Assembly (NCBI GenBank): GCA_023055505.1
Contig: JALIRH010000042.1
Location: 3,542,335-3,606,334, forward strand
Direction of reading: 5' to 3'
DNA: 64,000 bases
Source: Callipepla californica brunnescens
Lineage: Eukaryota > Chordata > Aves > Galliformes > Odontophoridae
In this document: positions 48,451-61,823 of the stretch, in pieces
Numbering within the stretch: position 1 is the first letter of the stretch
How the letters are laid out: each line of letters begins with the position of its first letter
Position numbers and translations under genes: made by a program
The notes under the pieces: generated by a model
The model's input: the letters and a program-made list of their open reading frames with translations, nothing else
Database searches by the model: none
What the model was told of the DNA's origin: nothing

Positions 48451-50169
48451 CACCCCAAGCATTAACAATATTAACAGAAGTCCGATTAATCCAATTCCCT
48501 TTAATATTTTACTACAAATTAAGTCTTTTTCTGTTCAGAGAGTCAGCCTCCTTTGGTTCTGTGGGACCTGGAGCACCTTGGTCCATGCAGACTAACACAA
48601 GTGCTGGGGTTGTTCTCAGCAGCTTACAGGAGGAAAAACAAGGGTTATGCACAGAAATGTTTGTGATGCAGGCTAAATTCTCTCAGGCGAAATTCTTTGG
48701 AGCAGGAACCGTCCTCTGCCTTATCCTTGCGCAGGAGCCAGACGTGGTCATCCCACTTGGCAGCTGTCGTCAGCCCTTAATGAGATTAGTAAGACATTTG
48801 CTCCCATGTGCCTGCTCTTGTTGAAAAACAAAGGCTGGGTAGACATTTTTCCAATCTATCATTTTAAGTATATCTGAAATATTTACAGAGGAAAAGGTTC
48901 TTGCTCCTGAGAACGGAGTTAACTTGCTTTCAAACAAAACCCCTCCCAGTTCCATATTAACAAGTGTGAGAGTATGTCCTGAACCCCAGCCCTGGCCTAT
49001 GAGTTCAGCCTGACACATCTGTAAATGATCTTCAGCAGCAGGAACAGACCCAAAGGATCCAACTTGGAAGGGACCGCAGCATCCGCAGCCTGCGAGCACT
49101 GAAACCAAGCCTCTCTCAGGGCACCGGATAAAGCAGTTGCTCAAGCAACAGGAAGCATGCAAAGGCAGCTTGGAACAGACTCAGGAAAAACCAACATTCA
49201 TTCTGAAGACAGAATTTCAGGTCTGGAAGAAATCGATGCAAAAAAATAAGAAAATAAAAAATTAAAAAGGCCGGGGACGTGGAAAATTTGTGGTGCTCCC
49301 ACAGGTAGCACCTCTCAGAGCAAGGGAAATATGAAAGCGATCACACCAGCCCAACGTCTCAGGTGCACAATCAGAATGCGATCCTGAAGAGAGCTTCTCT
49401 GCACCCAGCCCTGTCTCCAAACAGAACTACTGCTGCACTCTCAGCACAGAAACCTGCATCAGTACTTTGTAGGAAAGGAAGCATGGTCATGGTTTGATTC
49501 GCCTACAGCCTGCTGATAGAGAAAGTGATCACAAAGAGGTCTGAACAGATTCATTTGGTACACGAACAGCGCAGTGGGTGTCTGCCCTGAGGCTGCAGGG
49601 CTCGTGTGAGCCCTGGAGCACAGAGCTGAGGCTGGGGATGCGGGGCACACTGCTCAGGCACACAGCTACACGTGTGAGAGAGGTGGGCTGGAGGTGGGAT
49701 ACGTAATTCATTCCCTTTATAGAGATGGCCTGATAAGACAGGCTTCAAGCCTCCTCCCCAGGAGGAATGTATACAGAAATGTCACACACACCTTCCACTC
49801 CCAATTTCCCCCCACCCCAAAGTTTCAGAAGTGCCATAAATCCAGAAAGGACACAAGATTCATCTTATCCTGAGAAACCCTTCTGTTGCTCCTGGAAAAA
49901 AAAAACCCTTGCTGCCAGCCCAGAGCTTACCTGAGGGGACAGGAAAGGTCATAAATAGCTTGAGCTTCTCCACAAAAACATCTGAGAAAAGGCAAAGGAT
50001 TACCTCAAGGGTCAGGACAACAGTCATTTTTTAAACACTGTAAACATGCAGGGTGGCAAAGCTGCCTGTCACAGCTGCCCCACTCTATCACTTCCAAGAT
50101 GTTGCCTTGGCTTCAAAGCTGAAAGTCTTCTTGCCCTGGAAGTAGCTCTGTTTTCCTATGCCACAGTCC

Positions 50170-53100
50170 TTAGCTTGCAGCTCCATCACAAACAACCACT
50201 GGCTCTGTCCCTTTGGCCACGAAGCTCATCGTCCAGTAATCCACACTGGCATAACCTTTGGGAGATGCAATGAAGAAGCACCATTAGTTCAACTCACACC
50301 TAATAACTGCTTGCCTTCCCCGTGAAGGGCATGCAGAAGTTCTTTGATTCCCTGCCCTGTGTAGCCCCAACAGCTCATCTTTACACTGAGCATCTCACAG
50401 CATCCAGGACATGAATTCACAGCCCCAAATCACCATGCTCCAGGCACATACCACATCCTCAGCTGTGAGCAATGAAAAACCCAGAAGGAAGCAGCTCCCC
50501 AGCTCCCAGAGCCTTCAGATTACAACAAAAGAACTCACCCAAATCTCCAGCTTCCAGGTCCACCTTGAACACCTCACAGTGTCCTCTGCACTTGCCCAGG
50601 GGTACGACAGTCAGAGCGAGCTGTCCACTTCCAACAACAAAGAGGCTGTGCAAACTGTAGCTCTGGGAGGAGAAGAGAAGATTTCAGAAGCCCTGCCAGC
50701 TTTTCTTGGATGTCTGATCAAACAAGGGCAGGTTACTGCCCTGCAGCAAGGTGAGTGCTGCTCCCTCAGAGATGTGCACACACAGACCAGGACACAGACA
50801 TGGGAAGCTGGGACACCCCAGAGGCATTTCTAACTGCTGAGGGAGGTGGACACGGTGTCCCAGCAGCACAGAAGTAGACACAACACATTCCCTTCCCACT
50901 TCTGGGTGGTACAGCAACCCTGAGATGCCACATTACACCGTGGGGGAAAGAACTGATCTCTGTATCAGCTGAAAACGTGGACAACCCCAAAAGCCCTAGA
51001 GCTTCTGCATGACAGCTCACAGGCAGGGAGATGGTGGCTCCAGGGTGAATTTCTCACCTTGTTCCCCAGATCTGGCTGGCGGATGAGGAAGCAGTTCTCT
51101 AGGGACACTGTTTTGGGGAAAGACAGCAAAGTAGGGAAAAATTCCTGCAGAATCTGAGTTCTGTTCACAGATTTGTTCCTAAAATAAATAATAATAAAAG
51201 CGAAAAAAGTCCAACAAGAAGAACACTGTATTAAAGAAAGACCACATTATGATAACACTTCCAAGAACAAAATGGTTTACAAACACGGATGCTTGATAAA
51301 CACAGATGCTGGCAGACGAGTCTGTTTTTGGATGGGGAGAGAAGCTGAGAGCACAAACACCGCTTAGACATGAAATTTGTCTCCTCAGATTCTTAACCTA
51401 AGCTCTTCTCATACATGCCGTTGGACATACTGTATTAAACGGGGAACATACCTAAACAACTTCCTTCCCCTCTTGAATTATCCAATTATCCTGCAGGATT
51501 TCAGTGTCTTGCAATACCCATGGCACCTCTCCTCAGTCAGTACAGACAGCGGAGGACTTTCCAGAGGTTATAAGAAATGCAAACCAGTTGCCACAGGTGA
51601 TTAACTCGTGGCCTGAAGAACAGGACCAAGCTGTCCCTGGGATATTTTTATCACGTGTGAAGTCACAGCATGCAGCACTTCGTTTTTAGTGCATAAATAC
51701 TCTGCTTGGATCAAGTCAGAGTCAGAAGGTGGACACAAGTCTGTAACCCCCACCTCTTCCTCTTCCCCTTCCCTCCTGCTAAAGCACAACTAGAAGCTCC
51801 TAGCAGTTCTCACAGGCAAAGCCTGTGCAGCAGGGATGCACACATCCATCACCTGTTTCATCTTTGACCCACCAAGGAAGGAAAAATGGGAAGCTCTGTC
51901 TTGGGAGGCAGCTCCACAATTCAGATGAATTTTCTTCTATTATAATCTCTGCCAGTTCAGGATCCCGGGACTGAAAGTGCTTTAGTTCTTCATAGGAGAG
52001 AGATTGTCCTGTCTTAAACAACACAGAAGGAAAAGAAAAAGCTGAGTGCCAGGGGGCTTCTCCCATTTCCATACAATGAAGAACATCTAAGAGTGACAGC
52101 CACCAAGTGTCCGACTGCAATGACAATTAGAGTAATAACTTGCTAAGGATGCAGACAGCTCTTCACTCTCTTCACGTATTTAAATTTGGGCTAAACGTAT
52201 TCTTAGATGTCCATTCCACCTCAGCTAATGACGAGTTATGAATCCAGCTATTACCTTGATGAGAAAAGGCTGAGACCTCTGGAGTTTCCCTGATAGCTCT
52301 GCAATGTCTGTCACAACCTGAAGGCTTTTCACAGTAGAACATGCTGTGCAGTTTGCAGGAAGCGTAGAAGTGTTCTGTCTGCAACCTGCTGCCCACCAGT
52401 CCTGGCATTCTAGAGAGGAAACGAGAGAAATGTGTTTAATTGGACCAAAAAGCAAAATGGAAGGCAGATAAACTCAACGATTAACTCATTATCCCTAACG
52501 TGAAACACAGAGACTTCTCGTAGTTTCCAGTGCCATTTTAAGTTTCAGAAATCAGCTGAACTGGCCTGCAGTGAACACTGCACCTATTTGCATCTGCAAA
52601 AATACACGTTTTAAGAGAAACAATTACTTGATGCCTAATACCTCACCTCCCTCCTCTAATTTGCAGCACTCCCAGCACAGAAGAGCAAGTAAACATTCAC
52701 AGGAGTGACTTTGCTGCAGCACTGAATGAACAGGACGAGGGGAGATGAAACACATCCCATGTGTTTCTATGTTAAGGGTCCACAGCTGCAGCCAGCACGC
52801 CAGGAGGGCACAGCTTTGATTTAGGGGCAGCGACAGCCATGCTGTTACAGCCTCAATCCTACAGGGAGATGCTTAAGTTGGGCAGATGCAGCAAACCCAC
52901 CCAAACACCTGATCTGTCAGGGTGGGGTAGAGAAACCTGAGGCCCTGGACACGCCTCAGATGCGAGGTCCAGAGATCTGTCCTCACAGCAGGCCCAGCCC
53001 TCCTCGCAGTGCCAGCACGTGTCAAAACAGCTCGTGCCTGCTGGACACTGCTGAACAACACCCAGCAGGGAAACAAGAGAGGATGAGATAGGAGGGAGAA

Positions 53101-56100
53101 AGAGGAGACAGTGAAAGCTGTCTGCAAAATGGTTGGGAAGCAAAGCACAGCAGCTCCTCAGGCCTGCAGCCTGCGTGGTGCTAAGACTGTGGCATCCAGC
53201 AGCACCAACACTCCTGCTCACAGCTCCTAATTGATTTCATTTCACAGCCAAGAATTTGCTTCAGCTCTCCATCAGACACCTGCAACAAAGAGTAATGTCA
53301 CAGGGGGCTGTAGGATCCTTGGGGTGCTACAGCAAGGAGCTGATGGGGATTCATTTTTGCTTTTTTCCTCTTTTTTTCCCCCACTTCTGCAATATGGACG
53401 GGAAGGGATCAGGATGCAATTCCCAGTGCTGCTGGAGGAAGCACCTACGGTGGGTTGGGGAAAGGAGTGAAAAAGGAAAAACCAAGTGTAAAAAACCTTA
53501 TTGCGAGCAGAAGTCCCACTCCCATGAGAAACTGCTCCAACGCACTTTCCCTCCCTGCTCAGATGAGAAAAGAGAAAATCTTTGTTCCACTGACTGCAGA
53601 AAGCTTCGATTTTACAACAAAAAAAAAACCTCACAAAAAACAGCTGGTCAGCGACGGGAAACAAAAGGCTGAAAGATCTCTCCAGAGGAAGGGCAGTCAC
53701 CACGAAGAGAACAAGAAAACATATCTTACACTCTGTCATGATGCAGAGCAACACCACTATCATCTGTTTCGCTGCAAAACTTAGAGAGCTCATCCCAAAG
53801 CATTAAGCTCAGATGTCCCAGAATTCTGCCCTGGGTCTCAAGGCAGCACCCCACGTAGCTGGATGCTAATCAGCTTTGACAGCACCGAGCTTGATTCCTC
53901 CTTTGAGCCAGGCTGGGATATTTGCATTCTCAATTGCTTGATTCAGGAGGTTATTTCTTTTCCCCCATGAATAACAGAGCGCAGTTGAGATGCATTTCAA
54001 ATGCTGCAAATGGGACTGTGGGACTTTTTTTTTGGGGGGGTGGGTTGTTTTTTGTTGGGGTTTTTTTTTTCTGTAATTAATCTTTTAGATTGATTGTTGA
54101 GGGTGTTAGCCTGTGCACCAGCACGTGTGTGACTGGCATGACAAGTATGGGCAGCACAGAGGGCCTGCCCTTCCAGGGAGGGAGAGAAAGGAGACAGCAG
54201 GTAGAGGAGAGGGCATGCAACTGCACACTGGGGACCGGAGCAGGAGTTCCACCAAGGATGCTTTTTCCCCCCTTTCTGATCACACTCCCTGCATTCCTTT
54301 TACATTATCACCCTGCCCAGACACCCTGGGGGATTATTTTGGTGTAAGCCAAGCAAACTGTCCATGCACACACAGTCTGGAGGCTGAACGATGCACTCCC
54401 CACCTCCACGGATGGTCCCATCCACTCACATGCAAATGCTGAAGGGCTGGGCCTGTGCAGCCATCCCTGTGGAGTCTGGCTGCAGGGAAGCAGCTGGAGC
54501 ACTGACACACACACAACTCCCCATTACGTGACAGAAGTGTGGGCCAGCCCCAGTGAACCTCTCCTCTGCCTCTGTGCTTCCTCATCGCCCGTGGAAGAGC
54601 AGCTTTCAGTTTGTTACCCCAGCTCCCCGTTGATCACACTCACCCAAATCTCTGCTTTTGCGCTTCAACAGCTCTACACCACCAGAGCTGCCTTCTCCCC
54701 TGGGCCTGGATAGGTCCTAGCAGCAGCAGGGCTGCGGACTTCCAGCTGCCAGCACAGCACAGATGAAGAGATAGCTTCCCTTAAAACATGCCTGTGATTA
54801 ATGCTGGCAGGAGTTTATGGCTGTACTTTCCACTATGCAGAGAAATGAATTTCAGTTTACAATCGGTTTTAACAGGCGTACCCCGCCCTACTTGGCCAAG
54901 TTCAGAGGATCTCCCAAGCTTTTTGGCTGCCCCAAGATCTACAGAGGGGTGTGTGTGTGCACAGCCCCAGAGATGCAGGGTGTGGACGATCACTTTGGAT
55001 CTTCTGAGGTTACTGAGAAGACCTGGCCCTGCTTCTGCCCACTGCAGGGAAGCAATAAAAGCCATGCAAACTCTCCCACAGACGTGAGAGCAGCAGGAAG
55101 GCCTCAGCAATAGCCCTGTTCTCTATAGGGACCACATAGAAGGCTAAAATCAGCCTGAGGGTTCAGAGGGAAACTGTCAAGCAGAGAAACCTTTCGTTCC
55201 TGCAGGACACGTGGAGTCAAGGGCTGCTCCTGACCCGAACAAAGTGCTGCAAGCATAAACCTTCCTGCATGCAGAACTGCAGGTGTGGACACAGCTTGCT
55301 GCCCACACACCAGGTCACGGTCAGGCTGTCCTTGGTTCTGTCTTGGTTCTTGTTCTTACAGGTACACACTCCTCAAGTAAACAGCTCGCATCTCCCCGAG
55401 CTGTGTCAGTGCAGCAGCAAGCTTATCCCCCTGCCCTCTTCCCTGCACTTTATGAGAAGTTAGAATCACGTTTTAAAAACTCAAAGCAGTTCACAGACAT
55501 CAGTTCATCCCTACACGTCAAGCAGAAGTCAGGCTGAACAGGGAGGCTCCTGCAGAAGTCAGAAAGCAATCATAAAGTTTATTAATCGTAGGATAGAAGT
55601 CCTGATTAAGGAAAGCATCACAGCGAGGTTTTAAATATACACTCACCCTTTCTCACACTGAACACTTCTGCAGCTCTATTTTAAACAAATTTATGCCTGG
55701 GGGAGAAAGCACCTCCCAGCTTGTGTTGTAGCATTTTTAGGAAAAGCTAGCAACACAATAACAGCTACAAAGTAAATCCCTTCCTAAACCCTTATTTCTG
55801 AACTGGATAAAAAGTCAACAGCGAAAAGAACTACTCACTCATGTCACTAATAGGTAACGGCTGGGCAAACAACAGAAGGATGATTAGTCAATCTCCAACG
55901 AGGCACAAGAATTATTCGGATCCAACAAGACATTGTGAAATCCAGTCTGCTCAGCCCAGCCCACGAGGAACTCAGGGTCCTCTGGGACAAAAGAGCATTA
56001 CTGCCAGGAAAACTCTTCACCTACCAACGTAGGAAACTGAAGGCAGAGGTGAAGCAGTCAGGAAAGCCTCCTGAGCCCACTACAACCTGCAGCTCTGCTG

Positions 56101-59100
56101 CTGTGCCTGTGCTGTGGCTGCATGAGCCACCTGGCTTGGAGGGACATTGTGCTTTCAAGGTGGCACGATCCCTCTCTCCTGGGAAGTAAACCAAAAGGAG
56201 AATTCACTTAGCAAACGAGGAGGCGAGAAACTCTGAAGACACCAAAATATAACAGCAACAGGAAGATTTTTTTTTAACGTTCTGGACTGCCACAGTTAGC
56301 TGGAGATAGTTTACTGCCAGCAAATCCAAATAAACATTCCACTGTGGCTGAAGCAAAGCCAAAGCAAAGCAGCACTGGAAAACAGCTTGGCACCTCACTG
56401 CTCTGCAACATCAGCCTTCTTTTTTTTACTCCTCCCTGCAACGAGCCAACACAGGTGTCTGCTGGGCTGCTTCAGGTTATGTTATAAAAGGATGTTTACA
56501 CACACAAGTCAGATTAATGGGCAGCTGCTTGGGAGCAAGCCCTGCCTGCAATCCATGTCATGTTCATGGACACCTCAACGTGCTCAGAGAGCCCACAGAG
56601 TGCTGCAGGTGCACCCCAGGGAGATGGAGTGCATGCACAGGTAGGAGAGCAAAAGAGCTCAAAGAGGCAGAATGTACTTTTAGGATTAAATAAAAAAAAA
56701 AAAAAAAAAAAGCCAAGATTCGTTGTGAGCAAGATGAGAGGGCTGTGCTGAAGGCAAGAAACAAGACCACTAAGATGAGCAAGTTAGAAATCAGACCCTG
56801 CTTTATGTCCCAAGCAGCTTTCTTGTTCAAAGCCTTCATTCAGAGCAGATCCACGCTCCCTGGGCTCACAAAGCAGTGAAGCCAGCAGGTCACATGCAGC
56901 GTGGGCTGCAAAGCCTTCTGAGAAAGGCAGACTGAATGCTCAGATTCTATGCCCACGCTGAGCTCAGGAAGCAGAACGTCTCCCTCAGGTAAAACAGCCA
57001 CGCGGGATGCTCCCTTTTTGCACGGAGCTGAGCCAAGGACAAACACACTTCAGGGCTACAATAAGAGGGGAGGCAAACAACTTGGAGCAGAGAGAAATGT
57101 GCCAGTGGCTGGTGCATCGTAGGCTGCCTGCAAAGGGTTAAGCCCAGAAAGGAGCCAGAGCCTGGGCGGGAGCCAAGGCAAGCCCTGAGCCAAACTGAAG
57201 GTGGCCAGCCAAGAGGCAGAGGCTGCTGCCTTCCCCCAGCTGGGCAGCCCCAGTAACCCAGCCTGTTAGGACCCATCCCCACAAAGAGCTCTCAGAGGCA
57301 CCTGACACCCCCCCAGTGTGAGACACTGACATGCCATTCACAAGGTGCTGCCTAAACACAGCTCCTCCAGCAGGGTTCATTGCTCTAAAACATCACGAAT
57401 AAAGCCAACAAACACGTTTCCTAGTCCTTCTGGTCTACGCAAAAGGGAGTTTTTAAACACGGGGAGTCTTCTCACAGCTGGGGATAACTGCATGGGATCA
57501 CTTTTCCAACACTGAGCTACGTGCATGCTTGCATCTGATTTTTGAGGTCATGAGCAGCTGATTTTGAACTGTGTAGGACATATTTGGTCAGGACAGGGTG
57601 TCATTAGTAGCAGCAAAGCTGGCTTTTCCTTTAGGTCATCACATGCTGGTAACAACTCCTGCAAGTGGTCACACTGCTGGACGACAGCTTGTTCACCAGT
57701 GGCCAAGGTTTTTGATCTGCAAGGACACATTTACCTTAGGCACACAAGTGAGATAACCAAGAGCAATTTAAGCACTCACCCACATCACTGTGAGTAACGC
57801 CTTAATTCATACTTAGATATTAAAAAAAGCTCTAAAGATGTCACAGTGCATCACAAAAGGAAGAACCACCAATAAATGCATCTCACCCGGCAGGTTCATT
57901 GCATTTGCTCCTAATACTTGCAACTCTAGGGTTGGCTTTGAAGACACAAAGGGCAGGAGCATTCGTTTTAATATGGGAATTGATCCGAGGGAGAAAGGAG
58001 CAGAAGAGAAAGGTGGTCAAGGAGGAAAATTACTTTGGATCTAACCCTACAAACCTAAGCTTTGCGCTGCACTCTCCACTTTGGCTGTGCCATGGAGGCT
58101 CAAAGGTCTTCCCACAGCCACTGGCACAGGCAGACAAGATCCACAGCACAGCTCCTGGGGTAGAAGGGACTAGGATGAAGGTTAGGAGGAATGCAGGTCA
58201 CCCTGAGCTGGAGAAAGGAGGATCCCGCAGCCCTGCTCACCTCACAGCCTTGTCATCACACTAATTCAGGGCTTTTGGGGAAACCTGGCTGCCCAGCCCA
58301 CATCTGGCAGGGGAACAGGCTCCAACCTGCAAACCTGGAGACAGGAAACCTGCTTCAAACCCACTGCTTCCAGAGCAGGCCCACAAGGGACAGCACGGCC
58401 CCAGACCGCAGCCCCACGCAGCCAGGCTGCCCCTGCCTGCCCCAGAGGAAGTGAAACGAGCCACCCACACAAGCATCCAGGCTTTGTCCACACCACTCTG
58501 GGCTGTGTGGCCAGGGGAAGGCTGCCAGCACCTCCGGTGGGCCAGGGCGGCCTCCAAACTGCTCATGGGTGGCTTTCAGCACAAAGAGCCCAAGCTGGAC
58601 TTGTACTGACGTCTGAGCACAAGAAGTTCCATCCGTGTTTCAGCCTCAGCTCCTTCTAAAAATTAATCTAGCAAAGATCTTCTCAGAGAACAAAAGATGA
58701 GGCCACGTGCTGAGCCCCCTGGGTCGTGTTTTGCCTCTGCTGTGCAGACTCCTTGCACGGCGTCTTCTATAGAAACAAAAAATGCTAGGCCTACCTACAA
58801 GAGTCCCTAGTCTTATACTCCAGTCCTCAAACAGAGTGACAAGTGTTATTCTTACTTCTTCAGGAGACCATCAGCCCAAAACTAAGGGACTAACTGTTAC
58901 ATCATGCAAAAGGAAGTGCTGAGGAGGTGGAGACCACCCATCCCAGCCATTCCCATTTATCACATAACTGTTTGAGTTGGCAGGGACCTTTAAAGGTCAC
59001 CTTGTCCAACTTCCCTGCAATGAACAGAGACATCTGTAGCTTGATCAGGTTCATGTTCAGACTGGACCAGTCCCTGAGCAACATCTCCAAGGATGGGGCA

Positions 59101-61804
59101 TCCACCCTGATGAATGATTTCACCACACTCCATCCAACAGCACGCAGTTTCAGTGAACAAACACAAGCACGGAAGTTTCTGTTGGCTTCCTCCTGCACAC
59201 AGAAGCACAGGGGTGTTCTCAGCCCCACGTCAGCACTGGCGGATAAGCAGGCTACTCGTGTCAAATCAGCATCACAGCCATCACTTCACCTCTGCTTCTT
59301 CCTCTCTGTGAGAGATCCCGATGAGCAAGGAAGGAAGCAAACAATGGGGATACCCCAGCAGACCCACACAAGCCCAAATGAACGGGCAGCCACACACGTC
59401 AGCGGAAGAGAGGGAGACACAGAGAGAAAACAGAGTGCTGCTGGCATTTCAGAGAGACGTTTTTAGCTACAGCAGGAAGGTCAGAGCCAAACAGAGAGCT
59501 CCAACACAATGAGCTGCTCGTGCTAAATATAAACCACCCGAGGGCACAGACGCTGGAGTTTGTTTTTACAGTGAGCCAACAGACGATCAACACCGTGCCA
59601 CGTCCCTGCTGAAAATAAGTCATGCTTTTGCCAGGTGCTAGCCTAAGTCAGTGGAAATGATCAGCTGGGAAACGAGAAATACTCACACTTTTTCCATTTC
59701 TGTTACGACCACGACAGCCCCATCTTGTGACAGATGAATCCAGCTTCCCCAGCACACACCATGCCTAACATTACACTGACTGCTATAAACACCACGGGCT
59801 CTCAAACTCACAGTCCTTTCCCAGCACTCCACTTGGCAAAAGCTACTATTCCTCAAACCCAGGTCGCACGTGGAGGTTTCTGCACTTTGTTCACAAATGT
59901 GAAAACAAATTGGTTTTGCATGCTTAAAGGTGACGTTTACCCAGCATAGCTACCTCACCATGCTTCCAAGAACTGCAGAGATCTTTAAAGGAAGGGGAAC
60001 TCTCGTGGGAGAAAATAAAAAGCAGCTTTAAGAGCAAGAAAATGAGAATACACAAGAAGAAAATCATGAAGCAGAGAGAGAAAGTATGTTTTGGCCCCAG
60101 TGAAGAGAAGGAAAACCAACATCACATTTGTTATCTGGTGCCCAAGGAGATGCTCAAGTGATCTGCAAGGATGGTATTTAGCTCAGTATTCCTTTCTAGG
60201 CTTCTGCTACAGAAGAAGAACTATTTCCTTACTCTCAAGCATGTACTTCTTGGCAATAGGGAGAGAGAGCAGCCGGATGTGACCGATGAGGGAGCCCCAG
60301 GCGTGGGCTCTGGAGAGAGGAGCTTCTGGTGGCAGTGGGTTGTATGGCTGGATCACAAAGTACACAGTTAGCAAGACCAGTCCCAGCGTGAGCAGGCCCT
60401 GCAAGAACAAACAGGCACGTAATTAATTACACTGCAGTGAGCTGACGCATCCTGAGCACAGGACACACCTTCTGAGCGCTGAGGACGGGTGCTCTGAGAT
60501 GAACGCCCACATTTGCACTGAGGATCCCCACTTAACTGTGGTGCTGCTCACAAAGATGTCACTCTGTTCCATCGTTAGGGCTATCCAAACATGAAACCAA
60601 GCAGCCTCCAGAACAGAGCCACACTACTCTGTTCATTTACTTCAGCCACGCAAACAGCCCAGCACCAAAGCAGAGAGGATCGTCCACAGATGGTTATGAT
60701 TCCTCCCACCTCACAAAATGAAAGCCTGCACTCGTGCCATACCTCTTACACAAGGCCTTCAGAGCTTTCTGCAAACACCTGTCAAGCCCTGAAACGTTTT
60801 GGAAGAGGTGGTGCCAGCTCCCTCCCCCACACCAGAATCCCAAATAAGCCTTCAAGAGATGACATGATGCATTTCTCCCCCCCAGCCAAGTCAGACTGAA
60901 CCAACAGCAAAAACCAGAAGAGAAGCTGGAAGTTCAAGTTCCCAGTTTCCTGTTCTCTGGCCTCATTTCACAGCTTTTATAGGATGGGAAGATAACAGCT
61001 TAATTATTTTTTTCTAGGTAGAAACCACTGTGATGATTCTGCAAAGAAAACACTGAAGCACTACTGAACATTATGCCACTAAGTTGGTCATGTTTTTAAT
61101 ATCTCCTGCCTATTTAACAGAATAGCATCCTTTCACCTGGTAATGATTTTTACAGCATCTTTTGGTTAAGGCTCTGCAAACGTTTTTCTCTCATTGAGCA
61201 TCATGGCAGTAGGTTCATTTTATAGGCTAGAAAGAGAATAAAGACGTGTGCAAACTCAGGACGGGGTCAGAAACAGAACCTGGATGTCTTCATTATTCAC
61301 CCCTGAACTTTAAGAACCTCCTTCCTCACATTTCCACTGTGGGTGCTGACATTTGGAACCACTGCCTGAAAAAAAAAAGGCTTTGCTCTTTAATAAATTT
61401 AAGGAGAGGGAGATGTTGACGTGGTCAAAATTCACACGAGTAATTCCAGATCTCAGACAGTTGGCTTCTATTTTCTTATGGGAGGAAGGAAGGAAGCCAC
61501 TCTTAAAAGCTTTTTAAATAAAGAACTCGGAAAACGCAACGGGAAACAAAAAGCTCAGATGCAAAAAGGAGAAATCCAGATTCCCACATGGGCTGTGCAC
61601 GCAGAGACACCTTACCTTGTAGACAGCCACTAAGACAGGGTAGCGGGGAGGGCCCCTTTGGGGTTCATTTCTTTCCAACAGCTGCTTGATGAATTTCTCG
61701 ATGGCTTTCTCTGACATCCCACACTGGTGGCCAGTCTGTCTCACCAGATCAATCGTCTCTGATAGCTTGTCATAGATGCTGAGCTCGTTGGCTGAAAGCT
61801 CCAT
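50170..61804 (-). CDS. C6orf89: C6orf89 homolog (BRAP, bombesin receptor-activated protein)
   Basis: There are seven coding exons on minus: 61616-61804, 60233-60398, 52255-52409, 51873-52012, 51058-51178, 50539-50662 and 50170-50255. They make 326 aa with continuous phase. The protein follows human C6orf89: MELSANELSIYDKLSETIDL, a transmembrane segment near residues 64-80 (GLLTLGLVLLTVYFVI), HIRLLSLPIAKKYM, PANCTAC, a Trp/Pro-rich stretch ending FFLPWNKSVNRTQILQEFFP, LFVVGSGQ and a C-terminal VCDGAA. It is a single-pass Golgi/membrane protein linked to bombesin receptor signalling and reported to enhance histone deacetylase activity; its biochemical role is unsettled. The start exon has an acceptor at 61824, so a 5' non-coding exon lies further right, perhaps outside the window. 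Intron 2 (52410-60232) holds a CR1 copy. The segment equivalent to human GVPLHGGDEDRPFPDFD is missing, so a small exon may have been overlooked. Confidence 0.93.
52410..60232 (-). other. C6orf89: Large C6orf89 intron
   Basis: This 7.8-kb intron has no exon that I could fit in phase between the two flanking coding exons, which join cleanly (one leftover A plus AA gives Lys). It contains T and G runs at 54027-54069, an A run at 56692-56711 and a CR1 fragment at about 58958-59160. One short exon of the human protein could still be hidden here. Confidence 0.6.
58958..59160 (-). mobile_element. CR1 LINE 3' fragment
   Basis: The plus strand carries GAGTTGGCAGGGACCTTTAA followed by AGGTCACCTTGTCCAAC and then CATCTCCAAGGATGGGGCAT, the reverse complement of the conserved CR1 3' region in its normal order. 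The copy is 5'-truncated and diverged. It lies in the large C6orf89 intron, in the same sense as the gene. Confidence 0.9.
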
Positions 61805-61823
61805 GGCCTCCGATGAAAAATCC

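Larger units (their letters stand above)
46240..50169 (-). other. C6orf89: C6orf89 3' UTR
   Basis: The stretch between the C6orf89 stop codon and the AATAAA at 46262-46267 (minus strand) has no other gene on either strand and no earlier strong signal that I noticed, so it is read as one long 3' UTR of about 3.9 kb. It holds a T run at 46399-46417, a second TTTATT at about 46289, and a (GT)n microsatellite. The exact end is uncertain. Confidence 0.55.

Noticed and set aside
57547..57720. Possible extra C6orf89 exon on the minus strand after a CCTTGCAG acceptor
   Set aside because: Read in the phase left by the previous exon it reaches a stop within about 30 codons, and the protein does not resemble the human linker. 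The flanking exons already join in frame.
61290..61420. Another old retroposon tail near an A run and AATAAA-like text
   Set aside because: The similarity to CR1 or other bird repeats was too weak to support from reading alone.
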